From an uncultured Dehalococcoidia bacterium (GTDB lineage: Bacteria > Chloroflexota > Dehalococcoidia > Lucifugimonadales > Lucifugimonadaceae), in contig OY282385.1 in assembly GCA_958295935.1 (NCBI GenBank), positions 434,001 to 498,000 on the forward strand: a DNA stretch of 64,000 nucleotides. The letters are read 5' to 3'. A program made the position numbers and the translations under genes. This document shows positions 27,202 through 35,804 of this stretch, piece after piece; positions within the stretch are counted from its first letter, which is position 1; each line of letters begins with the position of its first letter. Below the pieces are notes generated by a model that had not been told where the DNA came from, ran no database searches, and saw nothing but the letters and a program-made list of their open reading frames with translations.

Positions 27202-27825
27202 ATGACGATACTCAACTGGTTCATAAAGACCCGCACCAGGAAGATACTGACAGCGCTCGCCGTCATACTGGCCATCCCCGCATTGTGGCTGGCGTGGTGG
27301 CTAGGCTCCCCCTTGCTCATCAACAGGAGCGTAGACGAACAGTTCCCGATGTCGTCTTCCGCCGAAGTGCCGGCAGGGTTCACGCGCCAGGAAGTTGAGG
27401 ACACCATGGCCGGAATGGCAAAGATCGACGATGATGCCATGGCAGAGCCCATGACCGAGACCATGGAGTCCGCGCAGGCTTTGCTCACAGGCAACTTCCG
27501 AGATGCGGACAGCTTCCACAGGGGATCGGGGACCGCCACTGTCTACCGCCTTGGGAACGGCGCACACGTGCTTCGATTCGAAGATTTTCGGGTCATAAAC
27601 GGCCCCGACCTGCGAGTCATGTTGAGCGGAGCACCCGATCCCAAGGGCAGAGGCGAGTTCAGAAGCCACGAATCCGTTGAACTAGCGCCGCTTAAGGGCA
27701 ACATAGGCAACCAGAACTACGAGATACCGGCAGACCTGAACCCATCCGACTACCGCTCTGTCGTGATCTACTGCAAGCCCTTCCAGGTGCTCTTCTCCGT
27801 TGCGCCTCTTAACGAGGCAAGCTGA
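27202..27825 (+). CDS. DM13-domain, membrane-anchored exported protein
   Basis: A 207-residue protein. One N-terminal helix (residues ~13-35) anchors it, followed by an acidic stretch rich in Met, Glu and Ala. The C-terminal half is a DM13 domain: 'GTATVYRLGNGAHVLRFEDFRVINGPDLRVMLSG', '...VELAPLKGNIGNQNYEIPADL' and 'YRSVVIYCKPFQVLFSVAPL'. DM13 domains often carry a redox-active Cys (here in 'VIYCKPF') and occur in electron-transfer or surface proteins. The ATG at 27202 follows GCAGGACG; reading through the tRNA from 27013 is not credible. Confidence 0.85.
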   Translation: MTILNWFIKTRTRKILTALAVILAIPALWLAWWLGSPLLINRSVDEQFPMSSSAEVPAGFTRQEVEDTMAGMAKIDDDAMAEPMTETMESAQALLTGNFRDADSFHRGSGTATVYRLGNGAHVLRFEDFRVINGPDLRVMLSGAPDPKGRGEFRSHESVELAPLKGNIGNQNYEIPADLNPSDYRSVVIYCKPFQVLFSVAPLNEAS

Positions 27826-28448
27826 CCTATCGCTTTACCGCCGCTCCAAGACGCCAGGCGATTCGCTTTCAGCGCTAACAGCCGACCCGCAGCGCCAAAC
27901 GCATGCTTCCCGCCCAATTCCTGAACCCAAGGAATAGGATCACGTTCACCGGACACCCCCTCCAAGAACAATAATCGGGCTATCAACAACACCAAAAACG
28001 GGTTGGAATGCTGAACGCTCTCATCACTCGGTAGACGTGAACGTCTCGAAGACCATCCCGAAGGTAACGGAAGGCAACCCTGGCGCAAGACCGTACGCGA
28101 CAGGGAGTGTGCTGGCATACGACGCCTGAGCCTCGCCGTCTATACGCTGTGCCGCCCCACCCCTGGCCGGTTGCGCTGCCTATCGCAGCCACTCGACTTG
28201 CTCCTACCGCTTGAATATCTTTCCCAATGCCGCCGGCGCACAGATCCGCTCCGGCAGACTGCCAAGCCTGAAACATACCGAGCCCCGATAGTCATGAATA
28301 TCGAGCCTCATACGTTCGCCGGGCAAAGGGGCCTGTTTGCACGAGAACTCCGGTGACCCGCCCCAGGCATCGTAGTACTATCTACTCACCGTTGCCGGAC
28401 CGCCGGCAAGATCCGGCCAGGGGCGCATAAAGCGAACAGGACATCAAG
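27826..28448. other. Intergenic stretch with no supported gene
   Basis: A 623-base gap between the DM13 gene and the PhyH-like gene. Short open frames exist on both strands (for example 27768-28118 minus and 28171-28356 plus), but they lack ribosome-binding sites, domain-like sequence or plausible composition. I see no hairpin, repeat or RNA gene here. Confidence 0.5.
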
Positions 28449-29483
28449 ATGGATACGGAACTCAAGGAATTCAAGGTCTCCAATGACATCCTTTGCTCGC
28501 CGGAGGCCATGAAGGCCAGGCTCATGGAAGAGGGATACCTGTTCTTCAAGAACATGATAGACCCCGGACATATCGAGTCGCTAAGGGCCGAAATCCTCGA
28601 CCTATACCGCCAAAACGAATGGGTGATGCGAGGCACGGACCCCATGGAGGGGCGGGTCGACGTCGGAAAGAGCTGCGCAGAGGGAGAACCCCCCTACCTG
28701 GAGGTTTACAGGCAGCTCTACGCGCTCCGCTCCTTCCACGCCATAGCCCACGCACCCGCCATGATGGGCGCCATGGAAAAACTGATCAACGGGAAGGTAC
28801 TCCCCCACCCCAGCAAAGTGGCCCGGATGTCCTTCCCACAGTCCGACCGGCACACCACCCCCATTCACCAAGACTTCGTCCACTTCCAGGGATCCTTCTA
28901 TACCCTCACCTGCTGGACCCCGCTCTCCGATTGCCCGGTTGAACTGGGCGGACTCGCCATTCATCCCAGACCTTGGTCGGAAGAGATATTCAACCACCGC
29001 TTCTCGCTTGGCGCCGGAATGCTGAAGATCGACGAGGACCAATTGCAAGGCTCATGGCACACCACCAATTACGAAATTGGAGACGCCCTGATCTTCCACA
29101 GCCTCACCGTCCACAAAGCATTGCCCAACCAGACCGATGAAATAATGCGCATATCCCTCGACAATCGGTACCAGGCTGCCACCGACGTGATCAACGACCG
29201 GCAGTTGCAGCCTCACCTTAGCGGCTCTGGACAACGATGGGGATGGGACGAGATATACGACGACTGGACTCCGGACGACGAACTCGCATGGTACTGGCGA
29301 GACATGGATCTGAAGGTCGTACCCTGGGATGAAAGCTTTTCCGACAAGGGCGTTCAGGACGCCATGGCAAAGGCAGGCGACGGCGACGAGGACGCCATAT
29401 ACAGCCTCAACGTGCTATTGAAGGCCAACCCTGGCTCCAAGTGGGCCAGTCGCGCCGCAGACATACTGGCCGCGGTCGGTTGA
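28449..29483 (+). CDS. Phytanoyl-CoA dioxygenase (PhyH)-family Fe(II)/2-oxoglutarate oxygenase
   Basis: A 344-residue non-heme iron oxygenase. The facial triad is visible as H-x-D in 'TTPIHQDFVHFQ' and the distal His in 'ALIFHSLTVHKALPNQTDEIMRISLDNRY', where the Arg binds 2-oxoglutarate. The jelly-roll core 'YTLTCWTPLSDCPVELGGLAIHP' is typical. Substrate unknown; bacterial family members hydroxylate or cleave diverse natural compounds including phosphonates and ectoine. The Mrr-like endonuclease gene begins four bases after its stop, an odd pairing that may just be gene packing. Confidence 0.9.
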   Translation: MDTELKEFKVSNDILCSPEAMKARLMEEGYLFFKNMIDPGHIESLRAEILDLYRQNEWVMRGTDPMEGRVDVGKSCAEGEPPYLEVYRQLYALRSFHAIAHAPAMMGAMEKLINGKVLPHPSKVARMSFPQSDRHTTPIHQDFVHFQGSFYTLTCWTPLSDCPVELGGLAIHPRPWSEEIFNHRFSLGAGMLKIDEDQLQGSWHTTNYEIGDALIFHSLTVHKALPNQTDEIMRISLDNRYQAATDVINDRQLQPHLSGSGQRWGWDEIYDDWTPDDELAWYWRDMDLKVVPWDESFSDKGVQDAMAKAGDGDEDAIYSLNVLLKANPGSKWASRAADILAAVG

Positions 29484-29487
29484 AAGG

Positions 29488-30597
29488 ATGCCAACTATGA
29501 CCTCCGAAACTGGCGGGCAGCCAGCCAGCGACTCTACTCCCCGCACTCCCCGCGTATGGCTGGTACGCGCAGGCAGGCAGGGAGAGGACGAAGCCGCTGC
29601 AATAGAAAACAACCTCGCAATCATCGGCTTCACCGACGTTCAAAGTTTGGAAGACGCCGAGGACAAAGATGCCATGTCATCGCGTCTGCGCCAGTCCAAT
29701 CCAGCGGCTCGGGAAAAAACCATCATCATCCGCGCAGCTCAGCTGGCCGCTTTCGTTCTGCGCATGAGAGATGGCGACATAGTGGCCCTCCCACTCAAGA
29801 CCCGGCCCGGTCAAGTCGCCCTTGGTCGCGTCGAGGGCCCCTACGCCTATAGAGAAATTGGAGACGCACGGCGCCACACTCGCCCCGTGAAGTGGGTTCG
29901 CCCGGACGTCGCCCGATCTGAATTCGGACAAGACTTGATCCGCTCGCTGGGAACCTCGATGACCGTATGCCGAATTCAACGTGACCAGGCTGAACGGCGA
30001 ATAGCAGCGATACTGGCCGGAAAACCGGATCCAGACAGTGATACACCGGAGGAGTCCAACGCTGTAGACACTGAAAATATGCAGGAACTCCAGGAACCCG
30101 AGGTGGAGACCGACATACGCGAGACAGCCCACCAGGAAATCCTCGACCACATTCGGGCGCGCTTCCCAGGGCATGACTTTGCGCGGCTGGTCGAGGCGGC
30201 CCTGCAAGCGGAAGGGTACTTCACACAGCTTTCACCCCCTGGCCCGGACGGTGGCGTAGACATACTCGCCGGACGAGGTCCGATCGGATTCGAAACTCCA
30301 AGGATCTGCGTTCAGGTCAAAGCCACCGCCGCCGCCGTCAACGTCGATGTTCTACGCAGCCTCCAGGGCGCTATGCAATCTTTCCATGCGGATCAAGGCC
30401 TCCTCGTTAGCTGGGGCGGATTCACAGACCCCCTGATACAAGAAGCAAGGCGGCGCTTCTTCAACGTCCGGCTATGGAACGCGAACGATCTGGCGGAAGC
30501 CATCTACGACAACTATGAGCGGCTGCCGAAACAGATTCAGGCGGAGATCCCGCTTGAGAGAGTATGGACCCTCGTCCATGATGAAGACGGCCCGTAA
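29488..30597 (+). CDS. Mrr-like restriction endonuclease
   Basis: A 369-residue protein. Residues ~20-170 form an N-terminal domain found in 'restriction system' proteins ('VWLVRAGRQGEDEAAAIENN', 'GDIVALPLKTRPGQVALGRVEG'). An acidic linker follows, then a C-terminal Mrr_cat PD-(D/E)xK nuclease with 'GPDGGVDILAG' (catalytic Asp) and 'RICVQVKATAAAVNVDVLRSLQGAM' (Q-x-K). Mrr-type enzymes cut methylated DNA or act when foreign methylation appears. No methyltransferase is adjacent; the nearest is the Dam-like gene at 10.1 kb. The stop codon lies inside the first unit of a ~66-bp tandem repeat. Confidence 0.88.
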   Translation: MPTMTSETGGQPASDSTPRTPRVWLVRAGRQGEDEAAAIENNLAIIGFTDVQSLEDAEDKDAMSSRLRQSNPAAREKTIIIRAAQLAAFVLRMRDGDIVALPLKTRPGQVALGRVEGPYAYREIGDARRHTRPVKWVRPDVARSEFGQDLIRSLGTSMTVCRIQRDQAERRIAAILAGKPDPDSDTPEESNAVDTENMQELQEPEVETDIRETAHQEILDHIRARFPGHDFARLVEAALQAEGYFTQLSPPGPDGGVDILAGRGPIGFETPRICVQVKATAAAVNVDVLRSLQGAMQSFHADQGLLVSWGGFTDPLIQEARRRFFNVRLWNANDLAEAIYDNYERLPKQIQAEIPLERVWTLVHDEDGP

Positions 30598-30756
30598 AGC
30601 GCACACAGACGCCAAGTGACAAACCTACGTGCGGGACGGTGTGGCTGCGTTCCTGGCCCGTAAAGTGCACACAGACGCCAAATGACAAACCACGTGCGGG
30701 ACGGTGTGGCTGCGTTCCTGGCCCGTAAAGCGCACACAGACGCCAAATGACAAACG
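30589..30756. repeat. ~66-bp tandem repeat, 2.6 copies, spanning a stop and a start codon
   Basis: Units start at 30589, 30655 and 30720 (periods 66 and 65). Each begins with the Gly-Pro-stop codons of the endonuclease gene (GGCCCGTAA) and contains CGCCAA(A/G)TGACAAAC. In the third copy this last element supplies the ATG of the hydrolase gene (30747). The array therefore duplicated the whole intergenic region, keeping both genes intact. Confidence 0.9.
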
Positions 30757-32426
30757 ACCTGCACCGATTTCTGGCAACCGCCCCGGCCCCGTGGACCCTC
30801 GACGCCTGCGGGGTTTTCGGAAACGGCCAGGCGATGCCGGCCCTGCTCCACCGTTTCGCTTACAACCGAACCGACGAGCGGCCCAGCGTTCTGGTAATCG
30901 GAGACCTCGCCGGAAAGACCCACGGAGACACCATCGCCCACGCGATCGCAGACGCAGTTAGCGGAAACGATCGCACCGCAATCCTCAGCGCAGCGCCGGC
31001 CCCCGTGCAGCCCGGCGCGCCTGTTCACGCACAGTCCTACCCCCCGGACGGTGGATACTTTGATCACCAATCCAACCCCGAATCCCGCTACCTGTGGAGG
31101 TGGGTCAACTATCTGGCCCCCGACTTGCTGGTCGAGTTGCGGACTGGCGAATCGAACGAGCTGAGGGTCTCTGAAGAGCAGTACGCAGCCCTGGCCAACA
31201 CACCCTATGAGACCGGATTCGAGGACGATTCGCTGCCATCCGCGTTGAGCCGCGGCAAAGGCGACGGCGTCGGAGAAATCCCATGTCTGCGTATAACCGC
31301 CCCGGAAAACACCCTGGCAGACAGGCTCGCCCACCTCATATCCTCGCTCGAACGCTCACCTATCCCCCGCTCCCGCGCCCGTAGGTCGTTGGCAGCGCGA
31401 CAAGAACGAAAACCCGGCGAGGTGGCCGGCCTTCTGACAAACGCTTACGGACACACACTCGACCCCGTGGTCTACACGCAGGGCGTCGCAGTTAGCGGCA
31501 GGCTGCTGGCAGCAGAATCCGGTTACGCTCACGACGACACGATCCAGGACGTGATACGCCTGGTGGAGCCAGTCGTGTCCAACCCCAAGCCCTTCTTCGA
31601 TACCGATCCCGATGGAGCCGCCCTGGCAGGGCTAACCTGGGCCTACGACTTGGCCCGCCTCACCGACGACCCCCGTTACGCCAATCTTGCAGTCGCGGCA
31701 GCCCAGCGGTTTGAGACCGCCGCGCGCGGCGCTCCCCCGCCCCCCGCCGATCCCGACTATCGGGTTGAGGACGTGTTCTTCACCGCAGCAGTGCTCGGCA
31801 GAGCCATAGGGCTGACCAAACAGGAAAGCTATTCCACCCTCTTGAGCGGGTACGTGGAGGACTGCATCCACTCGGGCGTGCAGAGGGAGGACGGCCTCTT
31901 TGACCACTGCATGGGATCGAGGTTTCCTTGGGGCCGGGGCAACGGTTTCGCAGCCCTCGGAATGGCAGAAGCCCTGACCTGGATTCCGCAAACAAACCGC
32001 GTTCGAGAGAAACTCGCAAGCGCACACCGAACTCACCTGCGCGCGCTCATCGAGCATTCCGCTCCGTCGGGGATGCAGCGGCAACTGACAGACCTGAAGG
32101 GGTCATATGAAGAGTTGAGCGCAACGTGCATGGCGGGCATCGCCATCGCACGGGGGCTGAGGCTAGGCTGGCTAGACCAATCCTTCGCGCCGGGCTTGAA
32201 AGACACCTGGAACGCCGTCAACGAACGCATCGACAATAGCGGCAGCCTCGTAGACGTCTGCGCCGGCACCGGGCCGCAATCTTCCGTCCAGGAATACCTC
32301 GACCGACCCGCCATTTCAGGACTCGACGACCGAGGCGGAGCGATGGCCCTCTGGTTCGCCCTCGAAATGGCCTGGCTAGACCTCAACCGGACGTCCGCAC
32401 AAGCCCAGGAAAGTAGCTGCGCCTGA
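30747..32426 (+). CDS. GH88/105-family unsaturated glucuronyl/rhamnogalacturonyl hydrolase with extra N-terminal domain
   Basis: A 559-residue protein. The C-terminal ~330 residues are an (alpha/alpha)6 barrel with 'GVAVSGRLLAAESGY', 'REDGLFDHCMGSRFPWGRGNGFAALGMAEAL' (the RGNG(W/F) motif) and 'DLKGSYEELSATCMAGIAIARGLRLG', as in YteR/YesR-type hydrolases that open unsaturated uronic-acid disaccharides. The N-terminal ~210 residues ('PSVLVIGDLAGKTHGDTIAHAI') form a separate alpha/beta domain I do not recognise, resembling a carboxypeptidase-like or esterase fold. No signal peptide is seen. The start ATG lies inside a tandem repeat unit. Confidence 0.8.
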   Translation: MTNDLHRFLATAPAPWTLDACGVFGNGQAMPALLHRFAYNRTDERPSVLVIGDLAGKTHGDTIAHAIADAVSGNDRTAILSAAPAPVQPGAPVHAQSYPPDGGYFDHQSNPESRYLWRWVNYLAPDLLVELRTGESNELRVSEEQYAALANTPYETGFEDDSLPSALSRGKGDGVGEIPCLRITAPENTLADRLAHLISSLERSPIPRSRARRSLAARQERKPGEVAGLLTNAYGHTLDPVVYTQGVAVSGRLLAAESGYAHDDTIQDVIRLVEPVVSNPKPFFDTDPDGAALAGLTWAYDLARLTDDPRYANLAVAAAQRFETAARGAPPPPADPDYRVEDVFFTAAVLGRAIGLTKQESYSTLLSGYVEDCIHSGVQREDGLFDHCMGSRFPWGRGNGFAALGMAEALTWIPQTNRVREKLASAHRTHLRALIEHSAPSGMQRQLTDLKGSYEELSATCMAGIAIARGLRLGWLDQSFAPGLKDTWNAVNERIDNSGSLVDVCAGTGPQSSVQEYLDRPAISGLDDRGGAMALWFALEMAWLDLNRTSAQAQESSCA

Positions 32427-32595
32427 CGCCCAGGAGGTCGACGACCTCCGAGGAAGAGGCGAACCAGGGCCGGATCCGATACAGCTGTACCGCCCTGCCC
32501 TGGAATCACGCACGGGGCCGCGTCCGTAGAGGAGCCGCGCAGCAGCAACCATCGACGAGCCGGCCACACGCAAGCCCGTCAGCCGACCTCAGGCC

Positions 32596-33246
32596 CTACA
32601 GTATCGGGTGCATCGCCAAAGCCAGGGACTCCTCGATGTCCCAAACCGCCTGCGAAACCGCCTGACCAATCAGGTCCAGCTTCCGCACCTGCTCTATGCG
32701 CGCCATCGCGCGATCCAACTCCCGCCGAGACAGCAACTCCCGAAATATGCCGCAAGCATCCACAAGACAGATGATCACGATGTCACGAGGATCGGGAATC
32801 TCGTCGCTGAACAGCACCCCCATGATCCGAAGCTTCACCTCGCGGTCAGCGCTGCCGTCAACCGACGGGTAGCGCCGAGACCGGAACACCCACAGAAAAC
32901 GATCATCCCGACGCCGGAGAATCCCCCGCTCGATGAGCCGCTCCAGCGCCAGATCGCGAATCCCATAAGCCTCCTGCGCCGTCCGCTCCACCCAATAGCG
33001 GGCATCGTAAGACTCCGTGGATTCCGCAATGCTGGCAAGCGTAGGATCCAGCAGACTGTCCCCAACCGGAGTCGAATCCACCAACAACAGACTGCTCGGA
33101 TCCGTATCGATGCGGTTTTCCAAAGCCAGATCCATAAGCACAGAGCCAGCGATAGCGTGACGCAACGATAAGTCCGACACGCGCACGAACTCCCCGCTGT
33201 CATCGTGCAACAGAAGAAGCATTATCTCTTCGGCAAATCTCAGCAT
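32596..33246 (-). CDS. GPP34 (Golgi phosphoprotein 3-like) family protein
   Basis: A 216-residue protein beginning 'MLRFAEEIMLLLLHDDSGEF', the GPP34 hallmark, followed by 'LRHAIAGSVLMDLALENRIDTD' and the helical C-terminus 'DIVIICLVDACGIFRELLS'. Eukaryotic GOLPH3 binds phosphatidylinositol-4-phosphate; bacterial members occur mostly in actinobacteria and are uncharacterised, probably membrane-peripheral. The ATG at 33246 has GAGGGA upstream. It stands alone, downstream of the binding-protein gene on the same strand. Confidence 0.85.
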   Translation of the reverse strand: MLRFAEEIMLLLLHDDSGEFVRVSDLSLRHAIAGSVLMDLALENRIDTDPSSLLLVDSTPVGDSLLDPTLASIAESTESYDARYWVERTAQEAYGIRDLALERLIERGILRRRDDRFLWVFRSRRYPSVDGSADREVKLRIMGVLFSDEIPDPRDIVIICLVDACGIFRELLSRRELDRAMARIEQVRKLDLIGQAVSQAVWDIEESLALAMHPIL

Positions 33247-33438
33247 GAGCAAGGTCCCTCGTCATACGTGTTCGGGAAACGGAGCGAACTCCGACAGTCT
33301 ACCTTAACCACAACCGTGCCCCGCAATCGTCTCCCCGCACGCAACCCAACGTCCTCGCCCCGAAATACCCTTGCGCGCCCGCTCCGTCTCCTCACGGCCC
33401 GCCGCCCTACCCGCATCCCCGCGCTTCCGCGCAGCTCA

Positions 33439-34794
33439 CTACGGGAAGCGGTACACCACAGGCAATTTCGAGCTATCCGTAACGCCAAAATCCGCGTTAT
33501 GGTAGATGTTGACGCGACCCGAACCGCAATCGCCGAAATCGTCGCAGGAAAGATCACCGGTCAGACCCTGAAAGCCGGACGACACGTCCCTAATGTCCTC
33601 ACGAAGCCTCGAACGATTTATCACCAGCTTCTCGTTAGCCAACCCCAGCGCACGCGTCAGGAAATTCCCCTCATCCTTCACCGCAGCCCGCTGAATCGAG
33701 GCCAGCAGCAATACCGTCGCATCATAGGCGTGCGGCCAAAACGTCGTGGACGGAAGCTCACCGTAAGCAGACTCATAAACCGATGACACCGAATTGGCGT
33801 CCTTGCCGGTAGCCTGGTTGCGGTACTCGCTCAAATCCACCTCCGGACCGGCAATGTAAACGTCCTCAGACTCCGGCGCGCTCAGAAACCTAGACGACAA
33901 CATATCCTCCGCACCGATGAGAGCTACCCCCGACAGACCCTCGAAGCCGGAAATCTGCTGCACGAACGGCAAACCCTCCTCCACGAACAGCGGAAAGAAA
34001 ATGCCGTCAGGCGCCACAGACGCAAACCGGGCGAGAACCTCCGACATGTCCCTGTCACCCTTCTCTATAGCCTCCACGGACACAACCTCCCCGCCGTGCT
34101 CGCGGAAGGAATCCCGAAACCCAAGCGCCAGACCGCTGGTGTAAGGATCGCCGTCGTGAATAGACGCCATGCGGCGAAGGCCAAGCTGGAAATACGCAAA
34201 CTCAGCCGCGGCATGAGCCTTGTTGAGATCGTTGTTCGCAACACGGAAATAACCCGGGTAATAGTCCGAACTGGCATTCCCAAAAAGATCGGACGTCAGC
34301 GCAGGCGACGTGTTGGACGGAGAAATCATCGATAAACCCGCATCGCTCAACATAGACGAGACAACCACCCCGGCCACAGAGCACGAGGGCCCAATAACGG
34401 CCAGCACCCGCGAGTCATCCAGAACGCGGCGGGCAGCCTCACGGCCCCCTTCGCCCGAACACGCACTATCCAAAGGCTCCCCCAGCTCCACCTCATAGCC
34501 GAATAGCCCGTGAAAATCCTCCAACGCCAACTTGATGGCGCGATACCGGGGATGGTCCTCCCAAGGAAGGCCATCGAATGAAAACATCGTCCGAATCTGT
34601 ATCGCCTCCCCCTCATTCACCTCCACCACCGAAACCGAATCAGCCCCGCCCCCACCACACCCCGCCGCAACAACCAGAACACTCGCCACAAAGCCCGCCG
34701 CAAGCCACAAAAGCGCCGGCCGACCAACACGCGGGCGCCCCAAAGAACCCGTAACAACCTCGACCACGCTCCGACGAAACATCTTGTCCTCCAT
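33439..34794 (-). CDS. Branched-chain amino-acid-type ABC substrate-binding lipoprotein
   Basis: A 451-residue Leu/Ile/Val-binding (periplasmic binding type 1) protein. It has a signal helix ending in lipobox 'VVAAGC', then 'YRAIKLALEDFHGLFGYEVEL', 'VLAVIGPSCSVAGVVVSSML', 'MISPSNTSPALTSDL' and 'GYFRVANNDLNKAHAAAEF', all standard for the family. It may carry amino acids, amides or urea, or act as a sensor. ATG 34794 is used; ATG 34782 with GGAGG upstream is equally good. No permease or ATPase genes are adjacent. Its 5' region (34801-34898) is duplicated upstream of the defence operon at 39764. Confidence 0.88.
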   Translation of the reverse strand: MEDKMFRRSVVEVVTGSLGRPRVGRPALLWLAAGFVASVLVVAAGCGGGGADSVSVVEVNEGEAIQIRTMFSFDGLPWEDHPRYRAIKLALEDFHGLFGYEVELGEPLDSACSGEGGREAARRVLDDSRVLAVIGPSCSVAGVVVSSMLSDAGLSMISPSNTSPALTSDLFGNASSDYYPGYFRVANNDLNKAHAAAEFAYFQLGLRRMASIHDGDPYTSGLALGFRDSFREHGGEVVSVEAIEKGDRDMSEVLARFASVAPDGIFFPLFVEEGLPFVQQISGFEGLSGVALIGAEDMLSSRFLSAPESEDVYIAGPEVDLSEYRNQATGKDANSVSSVYESAYGELPSTTFWPHAYDATVLLLASIQRAAVKDEGNFLTRALGLANEKLVINRSRLREDIRDVSSGFQGLTGDLSCDDFGDCGSGRVNIYHNADFGVTDSSKLPVVYRFP

Positions 34795-34800
34795 CTTCCC

Positions 34801-34898
34801 TCTCCAGCGTCTACGCGCCATATCCAAGTCTAGGCGATGCGCCGTTGCCGCCCACTGTATCACCCCGCCACCATCAACCTTCCCGCCCGTCACGCAAC
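34801..34898 (-). repeat. Promoter-region repeat, copy A (upstream of binding-protein gene)
   Basis: This stretch closely matches 39764-39843 in the same orientation, with a few substitutions and about 18 extra bases here. Read on the minus strand it contains an extended -10-like TGATACAGT, a ~55-base leader and the GGAGAGG ribosome-binding site directly before the start codon. Copy B ends just before the first gene of the GHKL/helicase/PLD operon. The two copies bracket that operon exactly. Confidence 0.85.
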
Positions 34899-34944
34899 TG
34901 GAAACCCACAGGATTGGCGCCAACACCCATGTCTTTGGATTATC

Positions 34945-35802
34945 TCACTCACTCTGACGTAGAACTTCAGGAGCGAAGAATGCGAGCCAGTTCTGAACAG
35001 TCTCCATGTCCCTCCGAGCCTCAGTCATACTAAGACCATAGGTTTCGGCAAGCACGTTGTAAGAATCTGCCGCGTCCGCCGCATTGAGAAGCTGGATCAC
35101 GCTGTTGGTGAAGGGAGCAGCGAGCAGACTGGTTGATGCCCAGATCCGCACCTGCTCAACTGTTAGTCCCGATGGTATCGAAAGTGCTTGGATGTCTCGT
35201 CGCGCTGCCCTATGCTCGTCCTGCGAGGCTATCTCATCTTCTCTACCCTGATAGATCAGTCCAAAGTGCCTGGGGTCGCGAGTGGCCGGCCTCCAAGTGT
35301 CAAGCTTGGGCTCCCCGCCAATCATCGCCTGATCGCCTTGTGCACAGATTTTCGAGATCTCTTGCCAGTGCAGGAATTCCCAATCGCTAACCTCTCTTGC
35401 GTGTTTGAGGAGGTTCTGCTCAAAGCTCCAAGCATCAAAGTCGTCGCCGGCGCGACAGAGGATCTCCAAGTTGGATTGTGATGCCCAGCCCATTGCAGAG
35501 GAAGTGAGGTTAGCGGAACCGATCAGGACCGTATCGTCGATTCGGTAGTACTTAGCGTGCAGAGAGGTATGCAGTCTGAACGACCCGCCAAACTGAGTAA
35601 CCATAGTGCGACACTCGATATCGGATGCGCCCACTGCAAGGTCGCGGGGATTCCACCTCGTCACGCAGATAAAGGATGCTTCCGGAGCAACCCTACTGAG
35701 AACCACGTCAAGGACGTCGACTTTGATGTAAGGCGCTGCTAGAAGAAGACGCTGAGCCCCTGTGCAGAGGTCCCTTAGCAGACTCCCCGGTTGACCGTTC
35801 AC
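34945..35802 (-). CDS. Phospholipase D-like (HKD) nuclease, last gene of four-gene defence operon
   Basis: A 285-residue protein with a single HKD motif: 'HTSLHAKYYRIDDTVLIGSANLT' (His82, Lys84, then GSANLT at 95-100) and a following 'NLEILC'. Single-HKD proteins such as Nuc, BfiI and NgoFVII-type restriction nucleases dimerise to form one active site. The start is GTG at 35802, two bases after the GHKL gene's stop, so it is translationally coupled. With helicase and GHKL ATPase partners it most likely supplies DNA cleavage in an anti-phage system. The C-terminal ~120 residues are helical and unassigned. Confidence 0.85.
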   Translation of the reverse strand: MNGQPGSLLRDLCTGAQRLLLAAPYIKVDVLDVVLSRVAPEASFICVTRWNPRDLAVGASDIECRTMVTQFGGSFRLHTSLHAKYYRIDDTVLIGSANLTSSAMGWASQSNLEILCRAGDDFDAWSFEQNLLKHAREVSDWEFLHWQEISKICAQGDQAMIGGEPKLDTWRPATRDPRHFGLIYQGREDEIASQDEHRAARRDIQALSIPSGLTVEQVRIWASTSLLAAPFTNSVIQLLNAADAADSYNVLAETYGLSMTEARRDMETVQNWLAFFAPEVLRQSE

Positions 35803-35804
35803 AC

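Noticed and set aside
30589-30756. Possible CRISPR array
   Set aside because: Units are adjacent with no unique spacers and include coding sequence ends; it is a tandem duplication. No other regular repeat-spacer pattern was seen in the window.
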